From JADFQT01 sp965216025 (GTDB lineage Bacteria > Chloroflexota > Dehalococcoidia > Lucifugimonadales > UBA3495): a stretch of 64,000 nucleotides of DNA. This document shows positions 33,155-42,252 of this stretch, one piece after another. The position numbers and the translations under genes were made by a program. Numbering within the stretch: the first letter of the stretch is position 1; every line of letters begins with the position of its first letter. Where the stretch lies: the NCBI GenBank assembly GCA_965216025.1, contig CBDCEX010000012.1:62001-126000 (forward strand), written 5' to 3'. The notes beneath the pieces were generated by a model, which searched no databases, was not told the origin of the DNA, and saw nothing but the letters and a program-made list of their open reading frames with translations.

Positions 33155-33467
33155 GAGCCCCCCCTGTGGGTTCTCTGCTCTTCCCCCAGTTCGGGAACCT
33201 CTCCCGGCGGATGTGTTCCATGAGGGCGTTGTTGATGTCTTTGTGGAGTTCGGCTGGGTTCAGGGCGGTTTCCTCGAACCAGTCGATGATGTTCTCATCG
33301 AGCAGGAAGGTGTATTCCTTCCATTTCGGTTGGTAGAACATGCCCCTTCTGGCTCTGGCCCATTCCTCGTCGGTCATCTCTGGGATGTCCGAGAGGTCTA
33401 TGTCGTCGTCGGACATTTCCGCCAGTGCCTGGAGTTCAGCCTTCTGCTCTTCAGTCAGTTTGACCAT
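33144..33467 (-). CDS. BrnA-like antitoxin
   Basis: 107 residues from ATG 33467 (GGAAG upstream). MSDDDIDLSDIPEMTDEEW, then RRGMFYQPKWKEYTFLLDE and DWFEETALNP...INNALMEHIRR follow the BrnA family: an acidic head, a beta strand and a ribbon-helix-helix that binds DNA and the BrnT RNase. BrnA usually has brnT immediately upstream; here the upstream neighbour is a DUF433 relic and a mazF-like gene, so the cognate toxin is missing. The ribbon-helix-helix lacks the usual KxxITIRLD signature (KEYTFLLDE instead). Confidence 0.55.
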   Translation of the reverse strand: MVKLTEEQKAELQALAEMSDDDIDLSDIPEMTDEEWARARRGMFYQPKWKEYTFLLDENIIDWFEETALNPAELHKDINNALMEHIRRERFPNWGKSREPTGGAHAP

Positions 33468-33555
33468 TGCCTGCTTCTTCCTTCCGCACTTCACTATTCC
33501 AGACCTGCTCAATCCTCCCCTGGTCGTACCCGCTTGGGGTCCGCGATGAAAAACC

Positions 33556-33660
33556 TCATTCGGAGTTGTGGGCGAACAGCAGGCAGGCATGGAAGGTGTC
33601 CTCTTCCAGGAAGTCGTACTCCGACAGGATCGTTTCTGTTGAGTCTCCCCTCAACCTATA
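33556..33660 (-). pseudogene. DUF433-like antitoxin C-terminal remnant
   Basis: YRLRGDSTETILSEYDFLEE followed by DTFHACLLFAH and a stop is the C-terminal helical part of DUF433 antitoxins (xGxTxEEILxxYPxLxxEDIxAAL). No start exists; the frame overlaps the end of the mazF-like gene by a few bases. Confidence 0.4.
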
Positions 33661-34003
33661 TCTCCAGGATGCGTAGCAGGGAGCTTTGGAGCCTGTTCAT
33701 CTCCGCTTCGCTGACTCGACCAATGAGGTCTCGGACTCTTTCTGCGGACAGGGTCCTGATCTGTCCTGTGAGAACCCATGACTGTCTCGGCATGCGGAAG
33801 CTCTGGATTTCAACCGAGTACAGTCCTGTCCTTCTCCTGGGTGAGGCGGTTATCATTGCTGCGATAACCAGTCCCGAGTTCTGGTTGTAGCTGTTACCGC
33901 TCAGGATGAGCGCCGGTCTGGGGTTTCCCTGTTCATGACCGGTGACTTGGGCCACCGGCTCTATGTCGACCCACCTCACTTCCCCCTTCAGTAGATGGGC
34001 CAT
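33656..34003 (-). CDS. MazF/PemK-family mRNA interferase
   Basis: 115 residues. LLKGEVRWVDIEPVAQVTGH is the first strand-loop, GHEQGNPRPALILS the family's G-x2-Q-G-x-RP-x-lvlS motif, followed by SGLVIAAMITAS and WVLTGQIRTLSAERVRDLIG. These match MazF endoribonucleases, which cleave mRNA at short sequences. The ATG overlaps the end of the preceding gene by 16 bp, so they are translationally coupled and that gene may encode the antitoxin, although it does not look like MazE. The frame is complete. Confidence 0.8.
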   Translation of the reverse strand: MAHLLKGEVRWVDIEPVAQVTGHEQGNPRPALILSGNSYNQNSGLVIAAMITASPRRRTGLYSVEIQSFRMPRQSWVLTGQIRTLSAERVRDLIGRVSEAEMNRLQSSLLRILEI

Positions 34004-34855
34004 TGAGCAGCGTCCTCTTCCATCCCAAGCTCCGCCAGTTCCTTGCCTTCCCGAACTTCTTCTGCGTCCATGCTCCAGTCCGGCTCTGGGTCCTCAGCCC
34101 GGGCTCTTTTGATGCGTTCTAGCTGGATGTTGCTGGAGGAAATGGCCAGAAGGAACCTGGCGGTAAAGGCCATGACGTCGATGGGATCCGGGAATCCGGA
34201 TCGGCATGCTCTCTGCCATATGGCGGCCCACAGGATCTGGCTGGACCAGTGTTGGATAGCGTTGGTCAGTTCCTCGCCTTCGGTGATGTCCTTCGTCTCT
34301 TTCAGGATCATGATGAGGCTTTCCTCCAGATGGGCTGTGTCGAAGAATGAGTCCAGCAGGTCTTCCATCGCCTCCATGTGCCTGCTATTGAACCCATCAG
34401 CTTCGAGCTGTTCTGCCCAGGAGGAGTCGTCGAAGTTGATCAGCCGGTTGAGCCTGGGCATGACGGCGCAGGTCAGGTCGTCGCTGGACGGCGAGCCCAC
34501 CATTTGCATCAGGATTGGGCCTTCGGTGCTTGTTGTCAAAACCAACTCTCCCTTTCCGCCTTCTTTTTGGGATTGTGGCGGGCATACTATGTCCCCAGGT
34601 GCCCATGGGTTCGATGTTCTCTCCTCGCGGTTGAGCCCCTCATTGGGATTCTGACCTAAACTAAAGCCAAGGTGAAATGCGCAGATGGCGGGGGTCAAAC
34701 GACGGAGCCGGGTCATTCTCCAAGTACGGATAAGAGGGATTCACCGGCGCAACCCAGCTGATCATCATCGCCACTTACGCCACTTAAATGTAGATCCCAC
34801 CTTGGCTTTAGTTTAGGTTTTGCTCTCGGGGGCCCCAGTGGTCGGCCTCTTCCAT
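33988..34855 (-). pseudogene. Unknown gene upstream of mazF, split by a MITE
   Basis: When the MITE at 34659-34813 plus one TA is removed, a single frame runs from ATG 34855 (MEEADHWGPREQNL) through GQNPNEGLNREERT to the stop at 33988, about 236 residues. With the MITE in place the frame meets a TGA inside the repeat. The C-terminal two thirds are helical and acidic (DLLDSFFDTAHLEESLIMIL, LERIKRARAEDPEPDWSMDA). No family is recognised. Position and overlap suggest it is the partner of the MazF-like toxin. Translation could restart at ATG 34716 inside the MITE. Confidence 0.55.
34657..34815. repeat. IS630-derived MITE (about 155 bp)
   Basis: It is flanked by TA on both sides, with terminal repeats AACTAAAGCCAAGGTG at the left and its complement CACCTTGGCTTTAGTT at the right, matching the IS630 termini at 3899/5131 except for single bases. 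There is no coding capacity. It lies inside the gene upstream of mazF and introduces a stop codon. A solitary terminus of the same type is at 6380-6403. Confidence 0.85.
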
Positions 34856-34901
34856 TCAGCGGAATCTGGGACGGAAGTGGTTTAGGCAATTCGGCATCGT
34901 T

Positions 34902-36200
34902 CTAGTCGAGGGTTTCCGCTATTCTCTTACCCTCGGTCTGGGCTGGTTCCAGTTCCTGCAACTGGCATTCCGGCCAGGGATCTTCGATGTACTCGCAGTA
35001 CTGCCTGTTTCCTTCCTGGACGCAATCCGGCCATGGGCAGAGTTCTTCTCCGTTGAGCGTTGCCCTGACGGGAGTGCAGAGGATATCCTCCGCCGGTCCT
35101 CCGAACATCCTGACCCAGTAAAACACATTGGGGTGATGGTAGAGGAAGACCTTGTGCTCCATGAGCAGGTTCGTTGCCCACTCCAGCCATTTGGGCATGG
35201 ACTCCATGTAGTGTCTGAGATCGACCTGGGCCCCCATAGGATTCTCTGCGTGAATGATCTTATTCAGCTGGTCGTAGACGGTTACAAGCCTCTCTTCCGT
35301 CAGGAAGTCTCCCCTTTTCCCCTTCGGTTCGGGGTAATACCTGCTGTGGATTCCTCTCAGGTCGCCCATGATATTCTTGATGTTCCAGGCCCCGCGGAGT
35401 TCATCCTGGGACTTCTGCCATGCGTCCTTGTTGGAGACCAGGGAGCTGAACACGATGAGTTCCAGGACCATCCGGAGGTGGAGACATGCTGTTTCCACCC
35501 GGGTCTGGTTTATGATCCCGGGCATCTCCATGACCCGTTGTATGGCTTCCACCTTGAGTTTTATCTCCTCCATGAGGTCGGAGTACTGGTAGATGTCGAG
35601 TTCCTCGGCTTGCTTTATCTCCCATTCACAGTTCAAGCAGGCTATGGTCCACCCCCACCCGACGGGGTCGTCTCCGTGGAGTTCGAGCATGTCGTCGCCG
35701 CACTCCGGGCAGATCTGGTACTCATTCCCGTCAACGCCTTTGACTGGCTCTCTTGACCTGAAGTCCAGGCTCATGGCACCGCCGTCGAAGGTGGGGATTT
35801 CCCCGCACTCCGGGCAGGGCTTCGTGGGACGGATGCCGTACATCATGTATTCCCAGGTGGCTTGTTGATGGCCATGTGGGCATTCTCCCCTGGGTTCCAC
35901 TTCCTCCGGCGGTGGGGTAAACAACGCGGATGCTTCCCCGCAGGTCCTCATGCCCAGGCACCGGTTGATGTTCTCGATGGTCTCCTCGGTCAGCTGGAAC
36001 GAGGTTTCTGGGGGCCTGCCGGATCCTTCCCATCCGCCCAGCGTGATTTCGTCCCCCGCCTGATGCCTTATGGTGTCCCTGTTCCCGAGGGACCAGCAGA
36101 GTTGCCCGTAGGTTACGGAGTCTCCAACCTCCAAGAGGTGTTCCAGGGGTCGTGTCATGGGGGATTTCGTCCTCTTGTTGCTTTTTCGTTTCTGGGTCAT
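34902..36200 (-). CDS. Multi-zinc-ribbon protein with HEPN-like helical region
   Basis: 432 residues. An N-terminal 90-residue helical head is followed by four zinc-binding patches: CPHGH, CPECGEIPTF, CPECGDDMLEL with CLNCEWE, and near the end CPWPDCV. Between residues about 215 and 360 lies a helical region with RVETACLHLRMVLELIVFSS and LNKIIHAENPMG, which resembles HEPN or similar RNA-binding folds. The gene precedes the MITE-split gene by 46 bp and mazF beyond that, all leftward, so one operon is likely. No family is recognised. An RNA- or DNA-sensing role in a toxin module is only a suggestion. Confidence 0.5.
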   Translation of the reverse strand: MTQKRKSNKRTKSPMTRPLEHLLEVGDSVTYGQLCWSLGNRDTIRHQAGDEITLGGWEGSGRPPETSFQLTEETIENINRCLGMRTCGEASALFTPPPEEVEPRGECPHGHQQATWEYMMYGIRPTKPCPECGEIPTFDGGAMSLDFRSREPVKGVDGNEYQICPECGDDMLELHGDDPVGWGWTIACLNCEWEIKQAEELDIYQYSDLMEEIKLKVEAIQRVMEMPGIINQTRVETACLHLRMVLELIVFSSLVSNKDAWQKSQDELRGAWNIKNIMGDLRGIHSRYYPEPKGKRGDFLTEERLVTVYDQLNKIIHAENPMGAQVDLRHYMESMPKWLEWATNLLMEHKVFLYHHPNVFYWVRMFGGPAEDILCTPVRATLNGEELCPWPDCVQEGNRQYCEYIEDPWPECQLQELEPAQTEGKRIAETLD

Positions 36201-36296
36201 TCTGGTCTACGTGGTGTTGGGCTCCATCCCACCACGCCCTGAGGAGGTTGCTTCATGGTCTCGCCGCTAGGTTGCACGGAACTTGGGTTGTGTTGC

Positions 36297-37043
36297 TCAG
36301 GTGCTTGGGAATGAAGGGCTACCTGGTCCCCACCATTCTACTCGGTCGGGGGCGTAATCGTGGGCTCCTCTGGCAGTGGTCACGGTCCATTGTTGCCCGT
36401 GGGGGTTGGTGACTCTCCAGTGGTTCGAGCCGGCGTGGCTGGATGTCCAACCTTCGGGCATGAGTTCGGGAGTGTTTAGGATCTGGGTCAGTTCTGCTAT
36501 CGCCACCTTCGGGACAACTGGCTCTCCCCTCTGGATTTCTGTGTTGAGCAGGTCGAGGTCCATCGTGACCGAGGCCGTGATTCCTTCCAACTCCTTTTCG
36601 ATGTCGGCTGCGCTCGCTCCCCTCCGGTGGGCGTTGGCAATCACCCGTTCAACGTTGGGTTGCATGATGGGCCGGTAGGGTCCCACGTTCTTCTCGATGG
36701 CCTTCATCCGATTTCCCATGATCCGGTAGGCGTCGTATTCCGCCGTGTCGGCGTAGAACAGGTTGATTACGTCAATCGTCTCCCTTTCTTGGCCAATGCG
36801 GTCGATGCGTCCTATCCGCTGCTCCAGGGTCATGGGGTTCCAGGGCACGTCGTAATTCACCAGGGCGGTGCAGAACTGGAGGTTCAGCGATTCTGCGGCC
36901 GTCTCGGTGCATACCAGGATTCCTCGCTCCGACTCACGAAATCCCTTTATGCGTTCTTCCCTTGTGGGGCCCGGCAGGTGGGCATCCTGTCCGGAGATGC
37001 GTGTCACCGACTTTCCAGCCCCATTGACCAGCCGGTCTGCAAG
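36297..37043 (-). pseudogene. SNF2-type helicase, C-terminal part
   Basis: Residues LADRLVNGAGKSVTRISG lead into GILVCTETAAESLNLQ and YDVPWNPMTLEQRIGRIDRIGQ, motifs V and VI of SNF2 helicases of the RapA/DrmD type. The N-terminal lobe with Walker A and DEAH is missing: the frame begins at about 37043, next to the primase gene. A C-terminal 100-residue extension follows to the stop at 36297. Probably a remnant of a defence helicase cut by integration of the primase-bearing element. Confidence 0.7.
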
Positions 37044-37112
37044 ATAGTGATGTTATGTCCTTTAGTACCCAGGCCTTAACCCCGATTTCCGCAACCAAGA
37101 AGGGCTTGCCGG

Positions 37113-39567
37113 CTATCCACGCAACCTCAGTCCCCGCCACCCCTTGCCCGGAGTCCCACCGCTCTTCGGGCGCACGGTCTTCGCGGCTGGCATGCCGTAC
37201 AGTTGCTGCACGTACTCGGAGACCTCCTCCCTGAGGAAGCCTCCTATCTCCTCATCATCATCATTGAAGTTCCCGCCCGCCTGTCTGGCCCAGGCGTCCC
37301 AGATCTGTCGAATGGTCACGTTCTGGGAAAGGTCTTCCTCGACGTTGGAGAGCAGCCACCGGCCAAAGGGCCTCAATTCCGCCAGCTGGGCTTCGCGCAC
37401 CGCCTCGACCACGGCCTCCGGTAGCTTGATTTCCGTCCCCGGGGGGTTGTCCACCGCATACCGGACTAGGCATGCCAACATGGCCCTTGCCGCTGGAGAA
37501 TCAGGGTCCCCTTCCTCTGCGAACGCGTCCTTCACCGCAGAGTCCAGGACCGGTGGGCACGTGTACGGGATAATGAGGCAACGGTCCCGGATGGCCGCAT
37601 CGTGCAGCCCCAGGAACGGCATTTTGTTCGCCGCAATGGCGATGGTCGCACGTACCGTGGACGTCTGCTCCCGTTGGAATTTGGGCTGATAGTCAATCGC
37701 GTCGCCGCCGCCGGCGAACGCTTTGATTTTTGCAGGGTCTGGACGCCACCCCTCCGACTCCACTCCCAGGGCAAACTGCTTTTTCACCAGAACTTCCCGT
37801 TCCGGGGTAGGCCCATGCTTCCATCCCTTGCTCCGTGACTGCATGGCGTCCTCAGACAGGGCACCCGTGTGCTCTGGCCCCAACGCCGCCCTTATCGCTA
37901 TAAAGAGCGTGGTCTTCCCGGAGTCGGTGGGGCCGATCAACAGCAGCAGGCTCTTTTCCGGCCATCCCCAGAGGCCTCGCCCCAGGCGCCGCCAGAGGAA
38001 CTCAGCCAGACCTGGCTCCAGATGTTCAGTGAGCCGGTCCACCGCCGGGTGTTTCGCAGCGGGGTCATAGGTCACTGGTGACACACGGGTGACGAACTTC
38101 ACCCTGGCTTCTTCCCTGCTCAGGAGTTGGCCGGTGCTCAGGGCCAGCACCCCGTTCTTCACCCCCATGAACCGCCAGTTGGCATCGAGCTGGGCGGCCT
38201 GGCAGGTCTTGAGAGCCGGAGGTACGACCTGCGCCTGACGCCAACCCTCCAACACTCTTCCAATGCAGACCGCGGCTTTCCGCCGGGCGTCGGGGCCCGC
38301 CATGCCCCGGGCCCAGCCCGCGATGGTCTTGGAGTCCCTTCGTCCCCCCCCCGATGGCAGTAGTAGCCCATTCGATGGCCGTGTCCGCCAGGCGATGGTG
38401 CACCCTTCCGAGGTTGTTCACCCAGATCCCGTGCTGGTTGTCCACCAACAGCCAGGCGCTTACCTTCGGGTCGGGAGCTTCTTCCGCAGGTTGATCGGTC
38501 TCCACCACCAGGAAGTCCGCAGCGTTCTGGCGCACCCCCCGGGCACAGTCCGCATCATTCGTGCACGACCACGGGTTGAGGAACTCACCCTCTACCCACC
38601 AGGGACGGTTTGTCGATCCCCCGAGGTCTCCTCCCAAGATGGGCGACCGCTCGGGGAAAGCGGCATACAGCGGTGCCATGCGGTCGTCCTCGGGGCATTC
38701 CCGGCAGAACCAGAGGTGGGGTGCCTTAAGGTTGACGTGAAATCTCTTGTTCCCGCCGCAGGCAGGACATGGCCCCTCCAGTTGGGTGCCGGCCTCGTAG
38801 AGGTGAGGGCACCGCTCCCGCCACTCTGCCGGCGTGGGGCGTATGTCATCACCCTTACCGGCCGTCCCGGCCGATTGAGAGCCGGCCCGCTTTCCCTTTT
38901 TCCGTCCAGATTTCTTGGCGTGGGAATCGGCATATGCCCGCCAGTCAAAGGGACCCACAGTCTCGGGGGCCGCGTAGTAGCAGTCCGGGTCGAACGACAG
39001 GAAACACGCGGCCGAGACGGCCTTGGGTACTCGATCGGCCGGGACAGCAAGCCCGAGGGCCTCGCACGCGGCGTTGTAGGCCTGGTGATTCTCTTTGTTG
39101 GTCTTTGGCCGGTCCTTCAGGACTACGACCACCTTCACCCCATCCCCCCGGGGGCTGGTGAACGCCATCGCCATCGCCACCGCCGGGTGGCGGGAGACCT
39201 CTTCCTTTACCTCCTCGGGGCTCTGGCCCTTCTCACGGATCTTGTCAAAGTCGAGGGTGATGTACCCGGAATGCTCCACCAGCCCGCGGTTGTTCCGCCT
39301 CGTGAAGACCCCGCAGGTGGTTATGTAATCCAGCGTGTCCTTCAGCTCCTTGCTGACGTCCTCGTCTCCCTCTGCGTACATCCTCCGCAGCCGGGTGATT
39401 TTCTCCTGATACTCGGCATTGATCCCCGTCCTGGTGGCTTCGAGGAGCCACTGCAGGTCCACCGGCTCGCCGTGGGGGGACACGTTCGAAATCGGCCCCT
39501 TGTAGTAAGAGAACCGCCCCACTCCATCACCACCGCCTGCGTTCGTGTTAGACTCTTTTCGTTCCAT
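37113..39567 (-). pseudogene. D5-like primase-helicase with BT4734-type N-terminus, frameshifted
   Basis: The start ATG 39567 has AGGAGGT about 11 nt upstream. The N-terminal domain (SGYITLDFDKI, AFTSPRGDGVKVVV) matches BT4734-like/primase modules; then comes a zinc finger (CPACGGNKRFHVN...WFCRECPED) and, after residue about 400, a D5-type superfamily 3 helicase (LLLIGPTDSGKTTLF Walker A, IAIAANKMPF, AIRDRCLIIPY). The frame breaks at a run of nine C (38344-38352); removing one restores a single protein of about 818 residues. It resembles replication proteins of phages and integrated plasmids. Confidence 0.75.
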
Positions 39568-39604
39568 TGGATCTTGTACCTCCTTTGGGGCTCTCTCACC
39601 TCTC

Positions 39605-39630
39605 GTCCGGAGGGGGCCATCCCTCCGGAC
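39605..39630. promoter_or_regulatory. Perfect 10-bp hairpin in the primase leader
   Basis: GTCCGGAGGG-GGCCAT-CCCTCCGGAC forms a stem 38 nt before the primase start. It could be an operator or an attenuator-like structure in the 5' untranslated region. Confidence 0.55.
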
Positions 39631-39654
39631 GAAACGTACTTGAGCATTCTTTTT

Positions 39655-39790
39655 GTAACCGTTGTAACCTGTTTTTAGCCCCTCCATAGAAAGAACTTTC
39701 TATGGAGGGGCTCTGCTTTTCGGGTTACAACGGTTACACCGGTTATATCTACCCATTTACTCCCCTTCCTGATCGGTTACAACGGTTACA
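39655..39790. promoter_or_regulatory. Iteron cluster with long hairpin: candidate origin or operator
   Basis: Copies of GGTTACAACGGTTACA lie at 39723-39738 (followed by a third GGTTA) and at 39775-39790. The inverted form GTAACCGTTGTAACC is at 39655-39669. Between them, 39677-39712 is a perfect hairpin: AGCCCCTCCATAGAAAG, AA, and its complement. The region separates two divergent primase-helicase genes. Repeated binding sites plus a long palindrome next to replication genes are typical of plasmid or phage origins, or of a shared operator. Confidence 0.6.
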
Positions 39791-39953
39791 CGCATAGGGT
39801 GGGGTTGTGCAGGCTGCGGAGCCGTTGGTAGCCCCGCGATCTCCGGATGTATCCCCAAGCGGCATCCAAACTCTGCCACCGGACGAACCCCGCCAGTTGC
39901 TCGACGGTCCAACCGGCTTCCGCGCTAAAGTCATGAGCGATAGCCTCGTTCAC
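39786..39953 (-). pseudogene. Unidentified short frame, possible recombinase tail
   Basis: GTG 39953 opens 55 codons (VNEAIAHDFSAEAGWTVEQL, then AGFVRWQSLDAAWGYIRRSR). The pattern GW-T-EQLA-F-x-W-x-S-D-A-x-x-Y resembles the end of tyrosine recombinases but lacks the LGH motif. The stop codon overlaps the last iteron. Low certainty. Confidence 0.25.
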
Positions 39954-40081
39954 AGTTGTGGTTGTCAGCTCCTAGAACTCCCGCCGATGCTCCGCCGGCG
40001 GAGGTCTCGTGTCTGCGCCATTCTCCGCCGGGCGCTCTTCTCCTGGTTAAGGTATCTGTACTATCGGGTATTTTTTAATAT

Positions 40082-40110
40082 TTGTCAATACACGTGGTAT
40101 TGGCTACAAT
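40082..40110 (+). promoter_or_regulatory. Sigma-70-type promoter of the D5 primase gene
   Basis: TTGTCA (40082-40087), a 17-nt spacer, then TACAAT (40105-40110). The spacing is ideal and the box lies about 50 nt upstream of the ATG at 40162, in an AT-rich stretch that stands out from its surroundings. Confidence 0.65.
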
Positions 40111-40161
40111 ATCTATAGCGAGAAGATAACAACGCCACCTGAAGCTGACGAGGAGACTTCT

Positions 40162-42087
40162 ATGACAAACCTGACCGATCTGCTGGATCCTCAGGGCGAC
40201 GCCAGCCGGGTGCTGATTCGATACGCCGACCGCCTGCTGGTGGTGCAGCACCGTGACCATCATGAGCTTTTATCCCTGGACGACAACGGGGCGACATGGT
40301 CGGATAACCCGACGCGGTTGTGGGACTGGCACCACGAGGTGGCCGCCAGCCATGCTGCTGCGATCGCGAGCAGCGATGCGGCGGCCAACGAGATCCGGGC
40401 CGCCACCGGCTACCTGCGTCGGGCTCGCACACAGCGGGGATTCGAGCGAATGGTGGGTGCCGTCGGACCGGCCTTCCTCCACATGCAGGACTCTGAGGAC
40501 ATCCCTCCGGGGCTGACTGTGTGCCAGGGAGGCATCCTGGACCGCGACCCGCTCTACCTGGGATGCGCAAACGGCGTGGTCGACCTGAATGTCGGGCGCT
40601 TGCTACCCCCAGAGGAGGGTCGGCGACAGTTGATCTCGCGCAACACCGGCGTGTCATTCGACCCAGAAGCCCGGGACGGTTCCATTGACGACCTGCTGGC
40701 ATCCCTCCTGTCCTCACCGGAGAGTTACCACCTGCTGGCATCCCTCGGCCATGCGCTCCGTGGGGGGAGTCCGGGTCGCTGGTACGTGCTGTGCGGGGAA
40801 CCCGACAGCGGGAAGTCCACTCTCCTGCGGACCATTGCCGCTGCTCTGGGAATTGTCCAATCTGGGGGGTATGCATTTTTCCCGCCCGATAGGCTGATGA
40901 TCTCCGGCAGGTATACCAGCACCACCCGCTTTGCGGACCATCTGCGGGACTTCACGCGAGGACGCGTCGCCCTGGTGGATGGCCTGCCCGTGATGGGCGC
41001 CAACTTCAACCTCGGATTGGTCAAGACTTTGATCAGTGGGACCCACCTGGGGAGGTGGAACGAGCACAACATGGATGGAGTGCCGGCCCCGGTGACGGCC
41101 ACCATTTTCCAGGCCATGTACCCGCAGGACATTGATCAGCTCGACCTCAGCGACCCCGCTCTGGTGGACAGGACCCATGTGCTGTCCTGTCTGTCGCTGC
41201 ATGGCCACACCATCGGGGACGGTCTGTTCTTAGACCCCATCACTGACCAGGCTCGTCAGGCCCTGCTGGCCCTCCTGGTGCAGCACGCGGCGGCGAACCG
41301 GGAGCCGCCGGATGCACCGGCATCGGTGACCAGGTTGCTGCGAGAGCGGCGGCGGGCCAGCATCGGGTCCGTGGGGCGGTGGCTTGTGGACCACCTGCAG
41401 GTGACCGGAGACGGGAATGAAAAGATTTTGGCCGATGAGATCATGGCGGCCCTGGCAGAGGATATCCCCCCCGATGCCCAGGCCCAGTTTCAGGGCAGGA
41501 CCAGGCGCGAGATCCTCGCCCTAGCCCGCGATCTTATCCAGGGGTTCCCCATTGCCAGGCGTGTGAAGCGCGGGGGGCGATTGCTGTCCGCATATCCAGG
41601 GCTCCGCCTGCTGACGACCGCCGATATCCACCCCGCAGGAGCAGCACTTCCGGCAGAGATTGAGGCGCGGCGGGCGGCGGCGGAGACTCCGGCGGCCTAC
41701 ACCCTCGGATACTGCAGGGCCTGCCGCATCTTCCTGCTGGAGATCCTCCAGCAGCACCACCTGACAGAGCACACCGAGGAAGAACTGCGCAGGCAGCACC
41801 CTTGCTTCCGTTGCGAGACCCTGCTGCCAGCAGGGGACCCCTTCCAACTCGTATGTGCGGACTGCGCGGGAAAGCCCCGGGAGGACCTGGAAACCCAGAC
41901 GGCCGTGATGACGGCGATCGCCGCGGAGATGGATGAGCCCGCGGAGGGGATGGCCGCGCACCTGCAGGCCCAGATCGATCACGTCCATCAGTTCCTCCAG
42001 AAGATTAATGCGGAGAAGGCGGAGAGGCGGAGGAGGCGGAGGAGGCGGAGGAGGCGGAGGAGCCGGGAAGAGAATGGCGGCGGCTGA
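40162..42087 (+). CDS. D5-like primase/helicase of a mobile element
   Basis: 641 residues; ATG with GAGGAG 8 nt upstream. Residues 1-200 have the helical D5_N-type region preceding superfamily 3 helicases. Walker A is GEPDSGKST (about 212), followed by GRVALVDGLPVMGANFNLG and LVKTLISGTHLGRW, with ATIFQAMYPQD as sensor. The C-terminal 150 residues contain a zinc-binding patch (CRACRIFLL...HPCFRCETLL...CADCAG) and end in a run of 12 arginines encoded by a 9-bp repeat. D5-like ATPases open the origin of phages and plasmids. It is divergent from the primase at 37113-39567, with the iteron region between them. The frame is intact. Confidence 0.75.
   Translation: MTNLTDLLDPQGDASRVLIRYADRLLVVQHRDHHELLSLDDNGATWSDNPTRLWDWHHEVAASHAAAIASSDAAANEIRAATGYLRRARTQRGFERMVGAVGPAFLHMQDSEDIPPGLTVCQGGILDRDPLYLGCANGVVDLNVGRLLPPEEGRRQLISRNTGVSFDPEARDGSIDDLLASLLSSPESYHLLASLGHALRGGSPGRWYVLCGEPDSGKSTLLRTIAAALGIVQSGGYAFFPPDRLMISGRYTSTTRFADHLRDFTRGRVALVDGLPVMGANFNLGLVKTLISGTHLGRWNEHNMDGVPAPVTATIFQAMYPQDIDQLDLSDPALVDRTHVLSCLSLHGHTIGDGLFLDPITDQARQALLALLVQHAAANREPPDAPASVTRLLRERRRASIGSVGRWLVDHLQVTGDGNEKILADEIMAALAEDIPPDAQAQFQGRTRREILALARDLIQGFPIARRVKRGGRLLSAYPGLRLLTTADIHPAGAALPAEIEARRAAAETPAAYTLGYCRACRIFLLEILQQHHLTEHTEEELRRQHPCFRCETLLPAGDPFQLVCADCAGKPREDLETQTAVMTAIAAEMDEPAEGMAAHLQAQIDHVHQFLQKINAEKAERRRRRRRRRRRRSREENGGG
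42018..42062 (+). repeat. 9-bp coding microsatellite (poly-Arg)
   Basis: Tandem units of GGCGGAGGA encode the arginine run at the C-terminus of the D5-like protein. Each unit gives three arginines, so length changes stay in frame. Confidence 0.75.
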
Positions 42088-42252
42088 CGGAAACCGGACC
42101 GGAACCCTCCCCGGGGTCGAGGTCCCGGGGAGGAATACTGAAGGCCCCGGGTGTGCACCAGTGATCCTGCATCCTTCAACTCCCCCCATATTCAATTACT
42201 ATCGGGGGATGTCCAATGTGGTTATGCTGATGCACGCCCCGAGGAGGTGGTG

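Noticed and set aside
38263..39678. A 471-codon plus-strand frame opposite the primase
   Set aside because: It is antisense to the primase, whose domains are recognisable; long antisense frames are common in GC-rich DNA.
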